Shown here: positions 45,330-55,532 of the stretch, one piece after another
Numbering within the stretch: the stretch's first letter is position 1
How the letters are laid out: every line of letters begins with the position of its first letter
Source of the DNA: Astropecten irregularis
Lineage: Eukaryota; Echinodermata; Asteroidea; Paxillosida; Astropectinidae
DNA length: 64,000 nt
Direction: 5' to 3'
Assembly (NCBI GenBank): GCA_963971285.1
Contig: OZ020244.1
Coordinates: 8,184,001-8,248,000 of the forward strand
The notes under the pieces: generated by a model
Told to the model about the DNA's origin: nothing
What the model saw: only the letters and a program-made list of their open reading frames with translations
The model's database searches: none
Position numbers and translations under genes: made by a program

Positions 45330-45770
45330 GCTTATGATGTTGTATTCGCTAATGATGTTGTATATACGCTAATGATTTTGTATTCGCTAAATGATTTTGT
45401 GTCATTTGCATAATGATGTATCCTCAAAAGCACTGTTCTCCAACGTCATCATAATGATGTCATCGTATGTATAACTGAATGACAGGGGCTCTATTATAAT
45501 CCTGCAACTAAATTGGGTTAAACCAATTTCTACATTGAGACATGGTCACAGATGAGATTACGTGAAAATATGGTCATGTACAAAACATTTGACGCTCAAT
45601 TCCCCATTCACTGTACGTACGTAATTCACTGTGTATGACATACATGTGTATGTACATGTACATGTACATGTAATGTCCGAGTGCGTGACTCATGCGCGGT
45701 TCTACGGGGGGCTAGGGGGGTGCTGTAGCGACCCCCCCCCCCCGTCCCCCCAAAAAAATTTGTCTAGCCC

Positions 45771-45801
<31 letters not shown>

Positions 45802-47114
45802 AATGCAAGTGAAAAATAAAATCTTGAAAATACTTGATTTTTCTCAGTTATTAAGCGCCAATTACATACAAAACGCGTTGTGTGGCCTATAATGTGCATG
45901 TTTTTCGACCCTTAATAAGACATAGCAGAAGCGAGTGTCTAGCCCCCCCAAAAAATAATGGTTTTAGCCCCCCAAAAATTTTGGCTCTAGAACCGCGCTT
46001 GGCGTGACTCAAAACTTCGTTACAACTTGCCATACACATTTTGCACGTTAGTCTTTTTATATAATCATTAAATACCAGCACCAAATCTTAATCGAAATGC
46101 TATTGATGTAGGGTTGCTCTGAGTACGTGAAAATATTGGTCATTAAATAAAACATACGATTTAAACAACATAAATGCAAGGCGCGTTGAATTGGTTGATT
46201 GCCTGGATTATACATGCCACATTTTCATTCTTTTCCTTATCATAGTTAATCTGCCAGCGTAAATGCTGTTTTTTGACAAGACAACCACGCACGCGCAGCA
46301 ATCTACTTATACCGTTTTAATAGTAATGCATGATTCAGTGTTCCGAGCGCACGGTTTTGAATGGCGCCCTCTTTTGATTAAAACGAGATTCTGCGGTGGT
46401 GTCAGTATTATTATTTTGCACATCTTTTATTGAAATGTGGGAAGACGGAAAGTCTTATATTAAATACTAGCACCACCATCAATAATAGGAATACTATCGA
46501 TGTAGGTTGCGGAGTATTGTACGTCATTTTATGGGTCGTGTTAAGCTTATACATGTGCAACTTAATACGGAATATGGAAAAACTGCAATGATCCATTGAC
46601 TTTGTCATCTTTCAAGTGGCAATTTGACGTTTTACATATGAACAAAAGTCACGTCCTTTTCCCCCTAGACTTTGTAGCATATCTTATCCTGTTCTATACG
46701 TGGCAATAAGTATATAAGACTGAAGTTCAGTATTCACTAAATGATTTCATATTCACTAAATGATTTTATTTTCGCAAATGATTTTATATTTTCAAATGAT
46801 ATCATCTTCATGAAATCATTTGGCGAAGACGATATCATTAATTTGTGAATACAAAAAATTATTTTGTATTCGCTAATGATTTTGTATTCACGATTGGTTT
46901 CGCATCATGATGTCATAATATGTCAATTGCAATGACAATGTCCTCAATCAGGGGCTCAACCCTGCACTAAGTAAATGGTTAATACTTAAGTTTTCTAAAT
47001 TGAAACAATATGTCTTAATCAAACAAAATCAGCGATGTGTATTTAATTTGAGAAATATTTTATATCATATGCGGAAAAGCCATGTGTTCTGTTTTCAACA
47101 GACACCACCTCTAG
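45330..47114 (+). mobile_element. Helitron-like element, 3' remainder after the Polinton
   Basis: Resumes in the 17-bp minisatellite, contains body sequence (TTTGTAC, AAATACCAGCACCAAATCT) and a 309-bp TIR element, and ends GCGGAAAAGCC, a CTGTT-TTC-AACAG hairpin and CTAG at 47111-47114. Confidence 0.6.
45693..46001. mobile_element. 309-bp TIR element with homopolymeric C/G tracts and 10-bp duplication
   Basis: The ends GCGCGGTTCTA and TAGAACCGCGC are inverted. GCGTGACTCA is duplicated at 45683-45692 and 46002-46011, and related uninterrupted sites read GCGTGACTCAAAAC. Runs of C at 45732-45743 and 45768-45790 dominate the left half. Confidence 0.7.
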
Positions 47115-49199
47115 TTGGCTTTTCCGATTTTAGTCGGAAAAGGGATTGCTTTTGTTCTGATTTTTGGGGGTTTTTACGCGCAAGCGAAAACCCTTTCTTT
47201 TTGTTCTGTTTTTTCTTTTTTCTTCTTCTTCCATTTTCATTTCCCATAGACTTTACACAGGGGCATTCTACACGCCACTTTGGTCCAATCTTAACCAAAC
47301 TTGGTCTAAAGGAAGTCCATACAGGGTAGTTGTCTCCCGAAACTTTTCGACATCATGACGTCATGACTTGATTTTATATGAATTTTTAGATATTTCTCAC
47401 AGCCCGCTAACTTTGTACACAGATGTACAAAACATATGATGCTCGAATGACTCAACCGTCTCCCCATACATGTACACTGCACTGTATATGTGTATGGCAT
47501 TCATAATAATGTCCGCGGATTGCGTGACTCGATCAAAACTTCGTTTATAATCTTCCCATAGACATTTTCATGTAAGACTTTTTATATATCGTTAAATACC
47601 AGCACCAAATATCGAAATGCTATCGATGTAGGTTGCCCTATTGTACCTCATTTTATAGGTCGCGTTAATATAAGCTATACATGTACAACTTAATACTTGG
47701 GAAGAGTTGTATGGAAAAGTGCAATAATCCATAATTTGTTTTTTTGTACGTGGCAATATGATCAGTTTTACACATGAACAAATTCAATATGTCACGCCAT
47801 TTCCCCTAGACTTTAGTGTCATCAGAGTGATTTCATGTTCTTGATATAATTTTGTACAAATATTATATTCCGTAGGCCTATTTATATGCCAAATACAGTC
47901 AGCGTCGGTCCCCCCTCGGCCCGACCTCGGCTGGACGACCATTGTAAATACACGGTGGTACACGGCCGTTTCATAGTGGCAACCACCATGCACCGGCAGA
48001 CCACGGTCGGTGGATGGGCGGCGCTGCTAAGCCGCCGCCGGCCCGACGGCGTGGCTTGCGCACTGGGTCATGGGCCGGGGCGTGATGTCCGATTGATCGT
48101 TGACTCAAAACTATATTTTCCCTCATAGACAATGCACGTGCGTCTTTGTTTATATCATTTTCAAACAAAATCTTACTAGACCAGAATTCCATCGATGTAC
48201 ATGTAAGTTGGTACGTATTGTATGTCAAAGTATGTACGGTCCACGGCATGCTCCTGTCAAGTTCATGCCGTACAACAATTAACTTATTGGTTTTTTTCTC
48301 ACGCTACCCGATTGACATGACAATAATGGTCATAGTAAAATAGTACGATGTAACTCAATTCCCCAAAACATGTGTAAAACATTGTATACAGTATGTAAAA
48401 CTTACATGTTTATTGTCATAGACAATGCATGTAAGTCTTTTTTTAAAATATTTATATTTCCAAACCATAAAATCTTAACCGAAATGAAATCGACGTAGGT
48501 TGCGGAGTATTGTATGTCATTTCACGAGTGCTCTTAAGCTTATAAATACATCATAACTTGAGTTGTGTAAGAAAAACTGCAACGATCCATGGATTCGTAC
48601 ATGTGTTTTTGTTTGTGAACAGAGTTTTGTATGATATGGTCATTTATAAAACATACAATGTGTTCAGTACTTCAGTATTGAATCAATTCCCATATACAAA
48701 ACATGTACGTCTTTTCCCTGTGTAAAATATATGATGACATGTAATGTCCGATTGATTCAAAATACAAAACTTCGTACAGGCATACATGTTGCCATACACG
48801 TAAATCTTTCATTTAAAAACGTGTAACTATACCGATATCGATGTAGGCTGTGGGAACTTAGTTGTATGAAAAAATTGCAATGATCTTCAGACTGCGTACA
48901 TGTGTTTTAATTTGTTTGTGAACAGAGTTTTGTACTTGAAAATATGGTCATCTATGAAATATACGATGTGTAGTTGCATTAATTCAAAAATGCAAAAATT
49001 GTGCGTCACGTGACAGGGCCTTAAAGGGGCAAACTTTATTATGCCAATTAAGTTTGAACAAACCCCAGAAGAAGCTCCTCATTTAAAAGAGGTAAGAACG
49101 AGAATCAAAAACCTGCAGTAGCATCTTATTAATAAAGCATGTAATTATATTATATGCGGAAAAGCCTTATGTGCTGTTTCCAACAGCCATAAACTCTAG
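47115..49199 (+). mobile_element. Helitron-like element family A, the cleanest complete copy (2,085 bp)
   Basis: Head TTGGCTTTTCCGA-TTTTAG-TCGGAAAAGG (hairpin) follows the previous CTAG. A second head-like motif (ACGCGCAAGCGAAAA) lies at about 47176. The 3' end has GCGGAAAAGCC near 49155, GCTGTTTCCAACAGC and CTAG at 49196-49199. It holds the single-copy form of the segment that is duplicated at 9961/10411. No genes. Confidence 0.65.
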
Positions 49200-49489
49200 T
49201 TTCTTTTTTCTTTTTCTTGTCGTTTGAGTTACCATAGGTTTTTGTCGGCGGCACTTTGGTCACTTTTAAACTGCCGATTTTTACCAAACTTGGTCAGAAG
49301 GAAGTCCCTATAGGGTAGTTGTGTCCCGAAACTTTCCGCCATCATGACGTAATCAGGGGTCACGTGACAAGCGATTTGAATTTAATAATCAAAATCTTTA
49401 AAAATCAACAAAAAATCAACGGTTTGAGATATTAAGTTGATTCTTTCACTAAAAGTGATTGTTAGGGTAGGGTCTTTCTTTGTGACACA

Positions 49490-49776
49490 TTGCTTGACCT
49501 CTGTGACCTCTACTTCCGGTTAAACAGGAAGTAGTTCCTCATTTAAAAGTGGTAGGAGCTATGATCATGATTCTTTCACCAATAGACAATGTTAGGCAAG
49601 GTCTTTCATGTGTGACACATTGCTTGACCTCTGTGACCTCTACTTCCGGTCAAACAGGATGTAGCTCCTTATTTTAAAGTGGTAAGAGCCATGATCATGA
49701 TTCTTTTACCAATAGACAATGTTAGGCAAGGTCTTCCATTTGTGACACATTGCTTGACCTCTGTGACCTCTGCTTC
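49490..49776 (+). repeat. 130-bp minisatellite, left part
   Basis: About two units of the array that resumes at 56522. Each unit carries GACCTCTGTGACCTCT, ACTTCCGGTCAAACAGGAAG (ACTTCC/GGAAGT inverted), CATTTAAAAGTGGTAAGAGC and ATGATCATGATTCTTTCACC. Confidence 0.85.
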
Positions 49777-49780
49777 CTGT

Positions 49781-50650
49781 TGTTAAGAGATTCTATACTT
49801 TTAAGTCTTTGTTTTATTTATGAATGTTTAAGTCTACTAAAAGTTAAATGACTTTAAGGCGAATGTCCAAAATGCTTATGTAAATGTTTCTTTGTATGGC
49901 CATTCTATAACACGGCGAGCAGAAACTCATGAATTATTTCAGTTAACGGGCGAGCAGAGAACCGTATACGGAGAACCGATAAGTTATTCTTTAGAACTGA
50001 ACTGGCTCAAGCGTTCCTGGTATGCGGGCCTGCTACATTGTACTCACCGTGGTATAAAAACGAACAAGTCTTAAGGTGTGTCTACTCATCCCCTGACATC
50101 GGGACTGCAAGTTGCACGATCGTGCCTACTTCACCTGAAGTTCCCCGAGAGGCACGTTTTTGAGAACCGGAGGCCGGGACGCTGCGGTGAGGCACTGGCC
50201 TTGCTCTCACCTCGTCGGAGCAGCTGTTGCTTTAACACGGAGACCGTGTTGCCTGGTCCGGTTGGCCGTATCATCGGACGTTTGACTCGCCACCGAGTTA
50301 ACGGTGTGGAGTCATGCCAGCAATTTTTCGGGGCGCCTTCACGCTATTTGTTGACGTGGATCGAACTGTGTTTTCTCCGACGTGCCACCTTTCGACATCC
50401 ATGAACTGGACACTTTTGCGTTACAGTTTTCTAATTTCACAAGGTTTCTGCTCGCCCTCATTTTTGATCACGGTAAAACCATTTCTTTGTCATACAGTTT
50501 ATTTTAATGAAAGTGCATTATTATTTAATAAAGTAGTTATAAGTAGTTTGACGTAAATCCGTTTACAGCGTACCATTCATTTTCTGTTGCGTCTCCTTTC
50601 CGAGGGGATCGACTCACTTATTTATTTACCTTTTGGTTCGGGTCGTAACA
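49781..50650 (+). repeat. 5' LTR (870 bp)
   Basis: Starts TGTTAAGAGATTC and ends GGTCGTAACA. A TATAAAA at 50053-50059 could drive transcription, and AATAAA at 50527-50532 could serve polyadenylation. It lacks the 118-bp segment found in the 3' LTR; TTTTTC stands in its place near 50323. Confidence 0.93.
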
Positions 50651-50652
50651 AT

Positions 50653-50670
50653 TGGGGGCTTGTCCGGGAG
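50653..50670 (+). other. Primer-binding site, tRNA-Pro type
   Basis: TGGGGGCTTGTCCGGGAG, 2 bp after the LTR, resembles the complement of the tRNA-Pro 3' end used by many retroelements (TGGGGGCTCGTCCGGGAT), differing at two positions. It primes minus-strand cDNA. Confidence 0.8.
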
Positions 50671-50811
50671 ATTAGAACCGAGAAAAAGAAGATGAAACTA
50701 AAGTAATATGTAAGACTATATGACATGGTGACGCTGTTCAAACGTGTTTTCGTTCTGATTTATAGATGTTGATTGTTGTATTTGATTTGTTGTATTTGTA
50801 TGTAATTACTG

Positions 50812-52098
50812 ATGACTATGGCTAGTTCGTTTGATGTAAATGCCTTTTTAAGTACTGAAGATCTGTCTATGCTTAATCTAGAAAAATTGAAAAAGGCGGA
50901 ACTTCGACTAGTAGCTGATCATTTAGATTTGAAACTTTCTTCTAATGTCCGTAAAGCTGAGTTAGTCCATGCAATCGCATGTAAGTTAAAATTAGTTCAT
51001 GCTACAGATTCCTTGACGGGCCAAGAACGCATTGAGTTAGCTAAATTTGAATTAGAAAGGTATAACTTAAAGCTTAAGGAGAAGAGAGAGGAGATGGAAT
51101 TTGAGTTGAGAAAACTTGATATGGAGCATCAGCATAAGTTGGTTGAGATAGGTGCAAAAGGGCAAGGCAAACATGGGGATAAATCGAATAACGATTGTGA
51201 CATATTGAAGAATATAAGATTAGTCCCTAAGTTCAACGAAAAAGATGTTGAATCTTATTTCGTATCTTTTGAAAAGATTGCCCACCGTCTCATGTGGCCT
51301 GAGTCTTTGTGGACGTTGTTACTCCAGAGTGTACTAGTTGGGAAAGCTTTAGAGGTTTACTCTGCGCTTTCCGAGGAACGGTCATGTGAATATGAATCAG
51401 TCAAGACGGCCATTCTTACGGCATATGCTCTTGTGCCTGAGGCTTATCGGCAAAAATTTCGCCGCCTAAGCAGAAACTCTGGGCAAACGTTTCTAGAGTT
51501 TGGCAGAGAAAAAGAAAGTACTCTTGACCAGTGGTACCGATCTCTAAAAATTGAAAAGAGTTTTGAAAATGTCAGGGAAACTGTATTAATCGAAGAATTT
51601 AGGAATAGTGTTCCTGTAGAAATCAGATTCTATTTAGATGAGCATAAAGTTATGCGTCTAAGCGAGGCAGCTAAAATGGCCGATGAGTATGAGCTGACTC
51701 ATTCGTTTTCGAAGAATAACTTGGCACCACATAAGACTTGGGCTAAGAATAAAAAAGTCATTTACCATAAGGGTGAAAGAAATAGAGGTCATAAGAATAT
51801 CCCTAAGGATGATGACAGTAAAGTAGATGAAGCGCAGCAGGAGGTCTCAACTGACCATTCTGGAGCGATCATTTGCCATCATTGTCATAAAAAGGGCCAT
51901 GTTAAATCTAAATGTTGGAGGTGGAAAAGAGACATGAAACTAGAACCTGGACAGTCAAAGCCGGTTGCCTTGGTCAGTACTAACATAACTTCTGAGAAAT
52001 CTTTGTCAGTTTTGAAAGACACCAATGACGTTTTAGTTAGGGTACCAGAGGTATATAGAGATTTTGTTTCAGAGGGTTTAGTTAGTTTCCTTACATAA
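50812..52098 (+). CDS. gag: Gag of the Gmr1-like retrotransposon
   Basis: 428 residues; ATG at 50812 is the best early start, and the first bases after the LTR are leader. The N-terminus (LEKLKKAELRLVADHLDLKL) resembles a SAP-like helix pair, then a charged coiled coil (about 80-125) and a capsid-like middle (FNEKDVESYFVSFEKIAHRL; YRQKFRRLSRNSGQTFLEF). A CX2CX4HX4C zinc knuckle lies at 355-368 (CHHCHKKGHVKSKC). Gag packages the RNA and forms particles. The stop at 52096-52098 lies in the overlap with the pol frame, so pol is probably made as a fusion. Confidence 0.9.
   Translation: MTMASSFDVNAFLSTEDLSMLNLEKLKKAELRLVADHLDLKLSSNVRKAELVHAIACKLKLVHATDSLTGQERIELAKFELERYNLKLKEKREEMEFELRKLDMEHQHKLVEIGAKGQGKHGDKSNNDCDILKNIRLVPKFNEKDVESYFVSFEKIAHRLMWPESLWTLLLQSVLVGKALEVYSALSEERSCEYESVKTAILTAYALVPEAYRQKFRRLSRNSGQTFLEFGREKESTLDQWYRSLKIEKSFENVRETVLIEEFRNSVPVEIRFYLDEHKVMRLSEAAKMADEYELTHSFSKNNLAPHKTWAKNKKVIYHKGERNRGHKNIPKDDDSKVDEAQQEVSTDHSGAIICHHCHKKGHVKSKCWRWKRDMKLEPGQSKPVALVSTNITSEKSLSVLKDTNDVLVRVPEVYRDFVSEGLVSFLT
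52082..52098 (+). promoter_or_regulatory. Candidate +1 translational frameshift window between gag and pol
   Basis: The two frames overlap only from 52082 to the gag stop at 52096. The gag codons here are AGT TTC CTT ACA TAA. CTT (52090-52092) followed by A lets a Leu tRNA move to TTA in the +1 frame, as on CTT-AGG in yeast Ty1. Inferred from layout only. Confidence 0.45.
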
Positions 52099-55000
52099 TG
52101 GAGAGGGAGATAAACATTCCGTAACCATTTTACGAGATACCGGGGCGGCACAGTCGCTCATGCTCACTGATGTTATTCCACTGCCTTCATGTAGCTCAGA
52201 GAAAGGTTATGTACTGATTCAGGGTATTGGAGGGGAATATGTGTCGGTACCTTTGTATAAGATTAAGTTAGAATCTGACTTAGTAAATGGTACGGTAGTT
52301 GTAGGTTTAGTAGCATCACTTCCTGTTGATGGTGTTACCCTTTTGTTGGGGAATGACCTAGCTGGCGGTAATGTTGTTCCCTTATCACCTCATGTAATGA
52401 ATGAGCCAGTAATGGAAACTAAAACAGAAAGCCTACAGGAGGAACATCCGGGAATTTTCCCTGGGTGTGTAGTGACAAGATCGCAGTCTCGTAGGGCAGG
52501 AGAGGATATTAAGCATCCTAACCCATTTGTAGATGAATCTGATGTTAGATTGTCTGAAACTTTTATGGGCAACTTAGGTAGGGAAGTAGATATTGACAAA
52601 TCCAAGGACCCCCTGCAGTTTAGTCGAAACTCATTGATTAAAGAGCAGTATGATGACACCAATTTAAAGAATTTAATAGATAAGGCATTGACCGTGGACG
52701 AATCCACTCAAGTTCCTGAATGCTATTATATAAGGTCGGGTGTTTTGATGAAAAAATGGAGACCCCCTGATAGTCCCGCTGACGAAGAGTGGAGAGTATT
52801 GCATCAAATTGTAGTACCTCCATGTTATCGCGAGAAAATTCTGAGGTTGGCCCACTCGGTTCCTGTTGCAGGACATTTGGGGATCCGAAAAACATATGCT
52901 AGAATAACACAACACTTTTATTGGCCTAAATTGCATAAGGATGTTGTAGAGTTCTGCAAAACCTGTCATGTTTGTCAAATGATAGGGAAGCCACAGCCGA
53001 CCATTAGTCCGGCCCCTTTGATTCCTATTCCTGCGTGTGATGAACTTTTTAGTAAGGTCTTGGTAGATTGTGTAGGTCCACTACCGAGAACTAAGTCTGG
53101 TTATAACTTTCTGTTGACAATCATGGATATCACCACTCGATTCCCAGAAGCAATTCCTCATAAGAGAATTACAGCGCGGGTGGTTGTAGAGGCCCTTGTA
53201 CAATTCTTTACTAGGTATGGGCTGCCGAAAGAAATACAGTCCGATCAAGGCTCAAATTTTATGTCAGGAGTGTTTCGACAAGTTATGCAAGAACTAGGAA
53301 TTCGGCAACTCACATCCTCAGCATATCATCCTCAATCTCAGGGAGCTCTAGAAAGATATCACCAGACACTTAAAACTATGCTTAGAGCCTATTGTTTGGA
53401 GTATCCGGAAGATTGGGATAAGGGTATATCGTTTGTCCTGTTCGCAGCTAGAGATATGACTAATGAGTCCACGGGATTTACCCCTTTTGAATTGGTTTAT
53501 GGACATGAAGTTAGGGGCCCTCTAAAACTAGTGAAAGAGAGATTTCTTGATGAAACACAGGATATTAATCTGTTAGATTTTGTGTGCACATTCAAAGAGA
53601 GACTTTCGAAGGCCTGCAAGATGGCCAGTGAGAACCTGAAAACTTCTCAACAAAATATGAAGGCCCAGTTTGACAAAAAGTCGAAGACGCGTCGCTTTAA
53701 GCCTGGCGATAAAGTTCTTATGTTGTTACCTGTTACAGGAGAACCACTTTCTGCAAGGTTTAGTGGGCCCTATCAGATAGAGAAGAGACTTAATGAGGTT
53801 AATTATGTAGTGAACACTCCAGATAGGAAAAAACGTAAGAGAGTGTGTCATGTTAACATGCTCCGATGTTATTTTGAACCTAATAGACCCGTTGCTGTAC
53901 TATCTGTACCAACTGAGAATGGTGGTCAAAGTAACCACGAGACAGAACATGATCCAGAAGTTGTAGGGTCCGAGATGAATGTATTGTCAACGAAAATGTC
54001 CAACTCTGAAATTATGAACAATTTGGACAGTGCATTTCTGTATTTACCAGACACTTTGAAAAGTGACATAGTTAAACTGATTAAAGAACATAAATCACTG
54101 TTCTCAGATGAACTCGGTAGTACAGCAAAAGCCACTCATGATGTTGATGTAGGTGACAGTACGCCCATTAAGCAGCACCCTTACAAACTAAATCCTGGGA
54201 AATTGAAGTTAGCCAGGGATGAAATACACTACATGCTAGAGCATGATCTAATCGAGCCAAGTAAGAGCAGTTGGAGTTCCCCGATTGTGCTAATACCTAA
54301 ACCAGATGGGTCACAAAGGTTTTGCATTGATTATCGTAAAGTAAATGCCATAACCAAAACTGACTCCTACCCAATCCCTCGAATTGAGGATTGTTTAGAT
54401 AGGGTAGGCAAGGCCAAATTTGTTAGTAAAATAGACCTACTAAAGGGATATTGGCAAGTTCCATTAACGGAGAGAGCCAAGGAAATATCAGCCTTTGTAA
54501 CACCTGGCGGGTTGTATCAATGTAAGGTCGTGCCTTTTGGCATGAAAAACGCGCCGGCTACCTTTCAAAGGTTAATGAATGAAGTAATATCTGGTCTGGA
54601 CAATTGTGCTGCTTACATTGACGATGTCATGGTGTATAGTGATACTTGGGATGACCATTTGAGGCATTTAGCCAACCTTTGTGATGCTCTCACACAGGCT
54701 AACCTAGTTGTAAATTTAAAGAAAAGTGAGTTTGCAAAAGATCATGTTACATATTTGGGGCATGTGGTTGGCCAAGGTCAAGTATCACCGCGACAAGCCA
54801 AGATTGAAGCCATAATGAATCTACCTATTCCAACAACCAAACGAGAGTTACGTAGAGTAATTGGAATGATAGGATTCTATCGCAAATTTGTGAGAAACTT
54901 CAGTGAAGTAATAGCTCCCTTGACAAATTTACTTAAAAATGGCGTGAAGTTCGTATGGACAGACTCCTGTCAAAGAGCCTTTGACCAACTTAAGGCAGTA

Positions 55001-55417
55001 TTGATGAATAAACCTGTATTACGGGCTCCGAATTTCAACCGTCCATTTAAGATGGCTGTTGACGCCAGTGATATTGGAGTTGGGGCTGTTTTACTCCAAG
55101 ATGATGACAGTGATATCGAGTGTCCAGTTAGTTATTTCTCTCGAAAATTAAACAGACACCAACAAAGGTATTCTACAGTAGAAAAGGAATCCTTGAGTTT
55201 AATTTTGGCATTGCAACATTTCGAGATATATGTAATAGGCAGTATTGGGGAGGTAATTGTATATACCGACCACAACCCTTTGGTTTTTCTGGATAAATTT
55301 AAGACCAAAAACCAGAGGCTGTTCCGTTGGAGCCTCCTTTTGCAGCCCTATTCCTTGAAATGTGTTCACATTGCCGGCAAAAGGAATATTATTGCCGACG
55401 CTTTATCCAGAACTTGA
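52082..55417 (+). CDS. pol: Pol of the Gmr1-like retrotransposon: protease-integrase-RT-RNase H
   Basis: Open in the +1 frame relative to gag from 52082 (after TAG at 52079-52081) to TGA. The protease active site RDTGAAQS is at 52133-52156, upstream of the first ATG (52160), so initiation there would destroy it; frameshifting is favoured. Counting from 52160: protease flap and GNDLAGG about 55-75, integrase HHCC about 230-272 (HLGIRKTYARITQHFYWPKL), integrase DDE near 302 (VDCVGP), 361 (SDQGSNF) and 397 (ALERYHQ). RT is about 660-880 with YIDDVM near 819, RNase H about 960-1085 (VDASDIGVGA, YTDHNPL, ADALSRT). Integrase before RT is copia order in a gypsy-type sequence, the hallmark of the Gmr1 group. 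No break is seen. Confidence 0.93.
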   Translation, partial: LVSLHNGEGDKHSVTILRDTGAAQSLMLTDVIPLPSCSSEKGYVLIQGIGGEYVSVPLYKIKLESDLVNGTVVVGLVASLPVDGVTLLLGNDLAGGNVVPLSPHVMNEPVMETKTESLQEEHPGIFPGCVVTRSQSRRAGEDIKHPNPFVDESDVRLSETFMGNLGREVDIDKSKDPLQFSRNSLIKEQYDDTNLKNLIDKALTVDESTQVPECYYIRSGVLMKKWRPPDSPADEEWRVLHQIVVPPCYREKILRLAHSVPVAGHLGIRKTYARITQHFYWPKLHKDVVEFCKTCHVCQMIGKPQPTISPAPLIPIPACDELFSKVLVDCVGPLPRTKSGYNFLLTIMDITTRFPEAIPHKRITARVVVEALVQFFTRYGLPKEIQSDQGSNFMSGVFRQVMQELGIRQLTSSAYHPQSQGALERYHQTLKTMLRAYCLEYPEDWDKGISFVLFAARDMTNESTGFTPFELVYGHEVRGPLKLVKERFLDETQDINLLDFVCTFKERLSKACKMASENLKTSQQNMKAQFDKKSKTRRFKPGDKVLMLLPVTGEPLSARFSGPYQIEKRLNEVNYVVNTPDRKKRKRVCHVNMLRCYFEPNRPVAVLSVPTENGGQSNHETEHDPEVVGSEMNVLSTKMSNSEIMNNLDSAFLYLPDTLKSDIVKLIKEHKSLFSDELGSTAKATHDVDVGDSTPIKQHPYKLNPGKLKLARDEIHYMLEHDLIEPSKSSWSSPIVLIPKPDGSQRFCIDYRKVNAITKTDSYPIPRIEDCLDRVGKAKFVSKIDLLKGYWQVPLTERAKEISAFVTPGGLYQCKVVPFGMKNAPATFQRLMNEVISGLDNCAAYIDDVMVYSDTWDDHLRHLANLCDALTQANLVVNLKKSEFAKDHVTYLGHVVGQGQVSPRQAKIEAIMNLPIPTTKRELRRVIGMIGFYRKFVRNFSEVIAPLTNLLKNGVKFVWTDSCQRAFDQLKAVLMNKPVLRAPNFNRPFKMAVDASDIGVGAVLLQDDDSDIECPVSYFSRKLNRHQQRYSTVEKESLSLILALQHFEIYVIGSIGEVIVYTDHNPLVFLDKFKTKNQRLFRWSLLLQPYSLKCVHIAGKRNIIADALSRT

Positions 55418-55532
55418 ATTAATTTAAGGTTCGATAAATGTCTTATGAAGAGATAAGGGCAGGTCTAAACAAAGTTAAAAGATAAGTGAAAAGAATTTTC
55501 CCTATGAAAATTCTTTTTCTTTGAGGTGGAAG

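Noticed and set aside
45631..45819. Proline-rich small protein
   Set aside because: Produced by the C homopolymers of a TIR element.
50078..50404. LTR open frame of 108 residues (also at 55833)
   Set aside because: Lies inside the LTRs, differs between the two LTRs by the 115-bp block, and has no recognisable domain.
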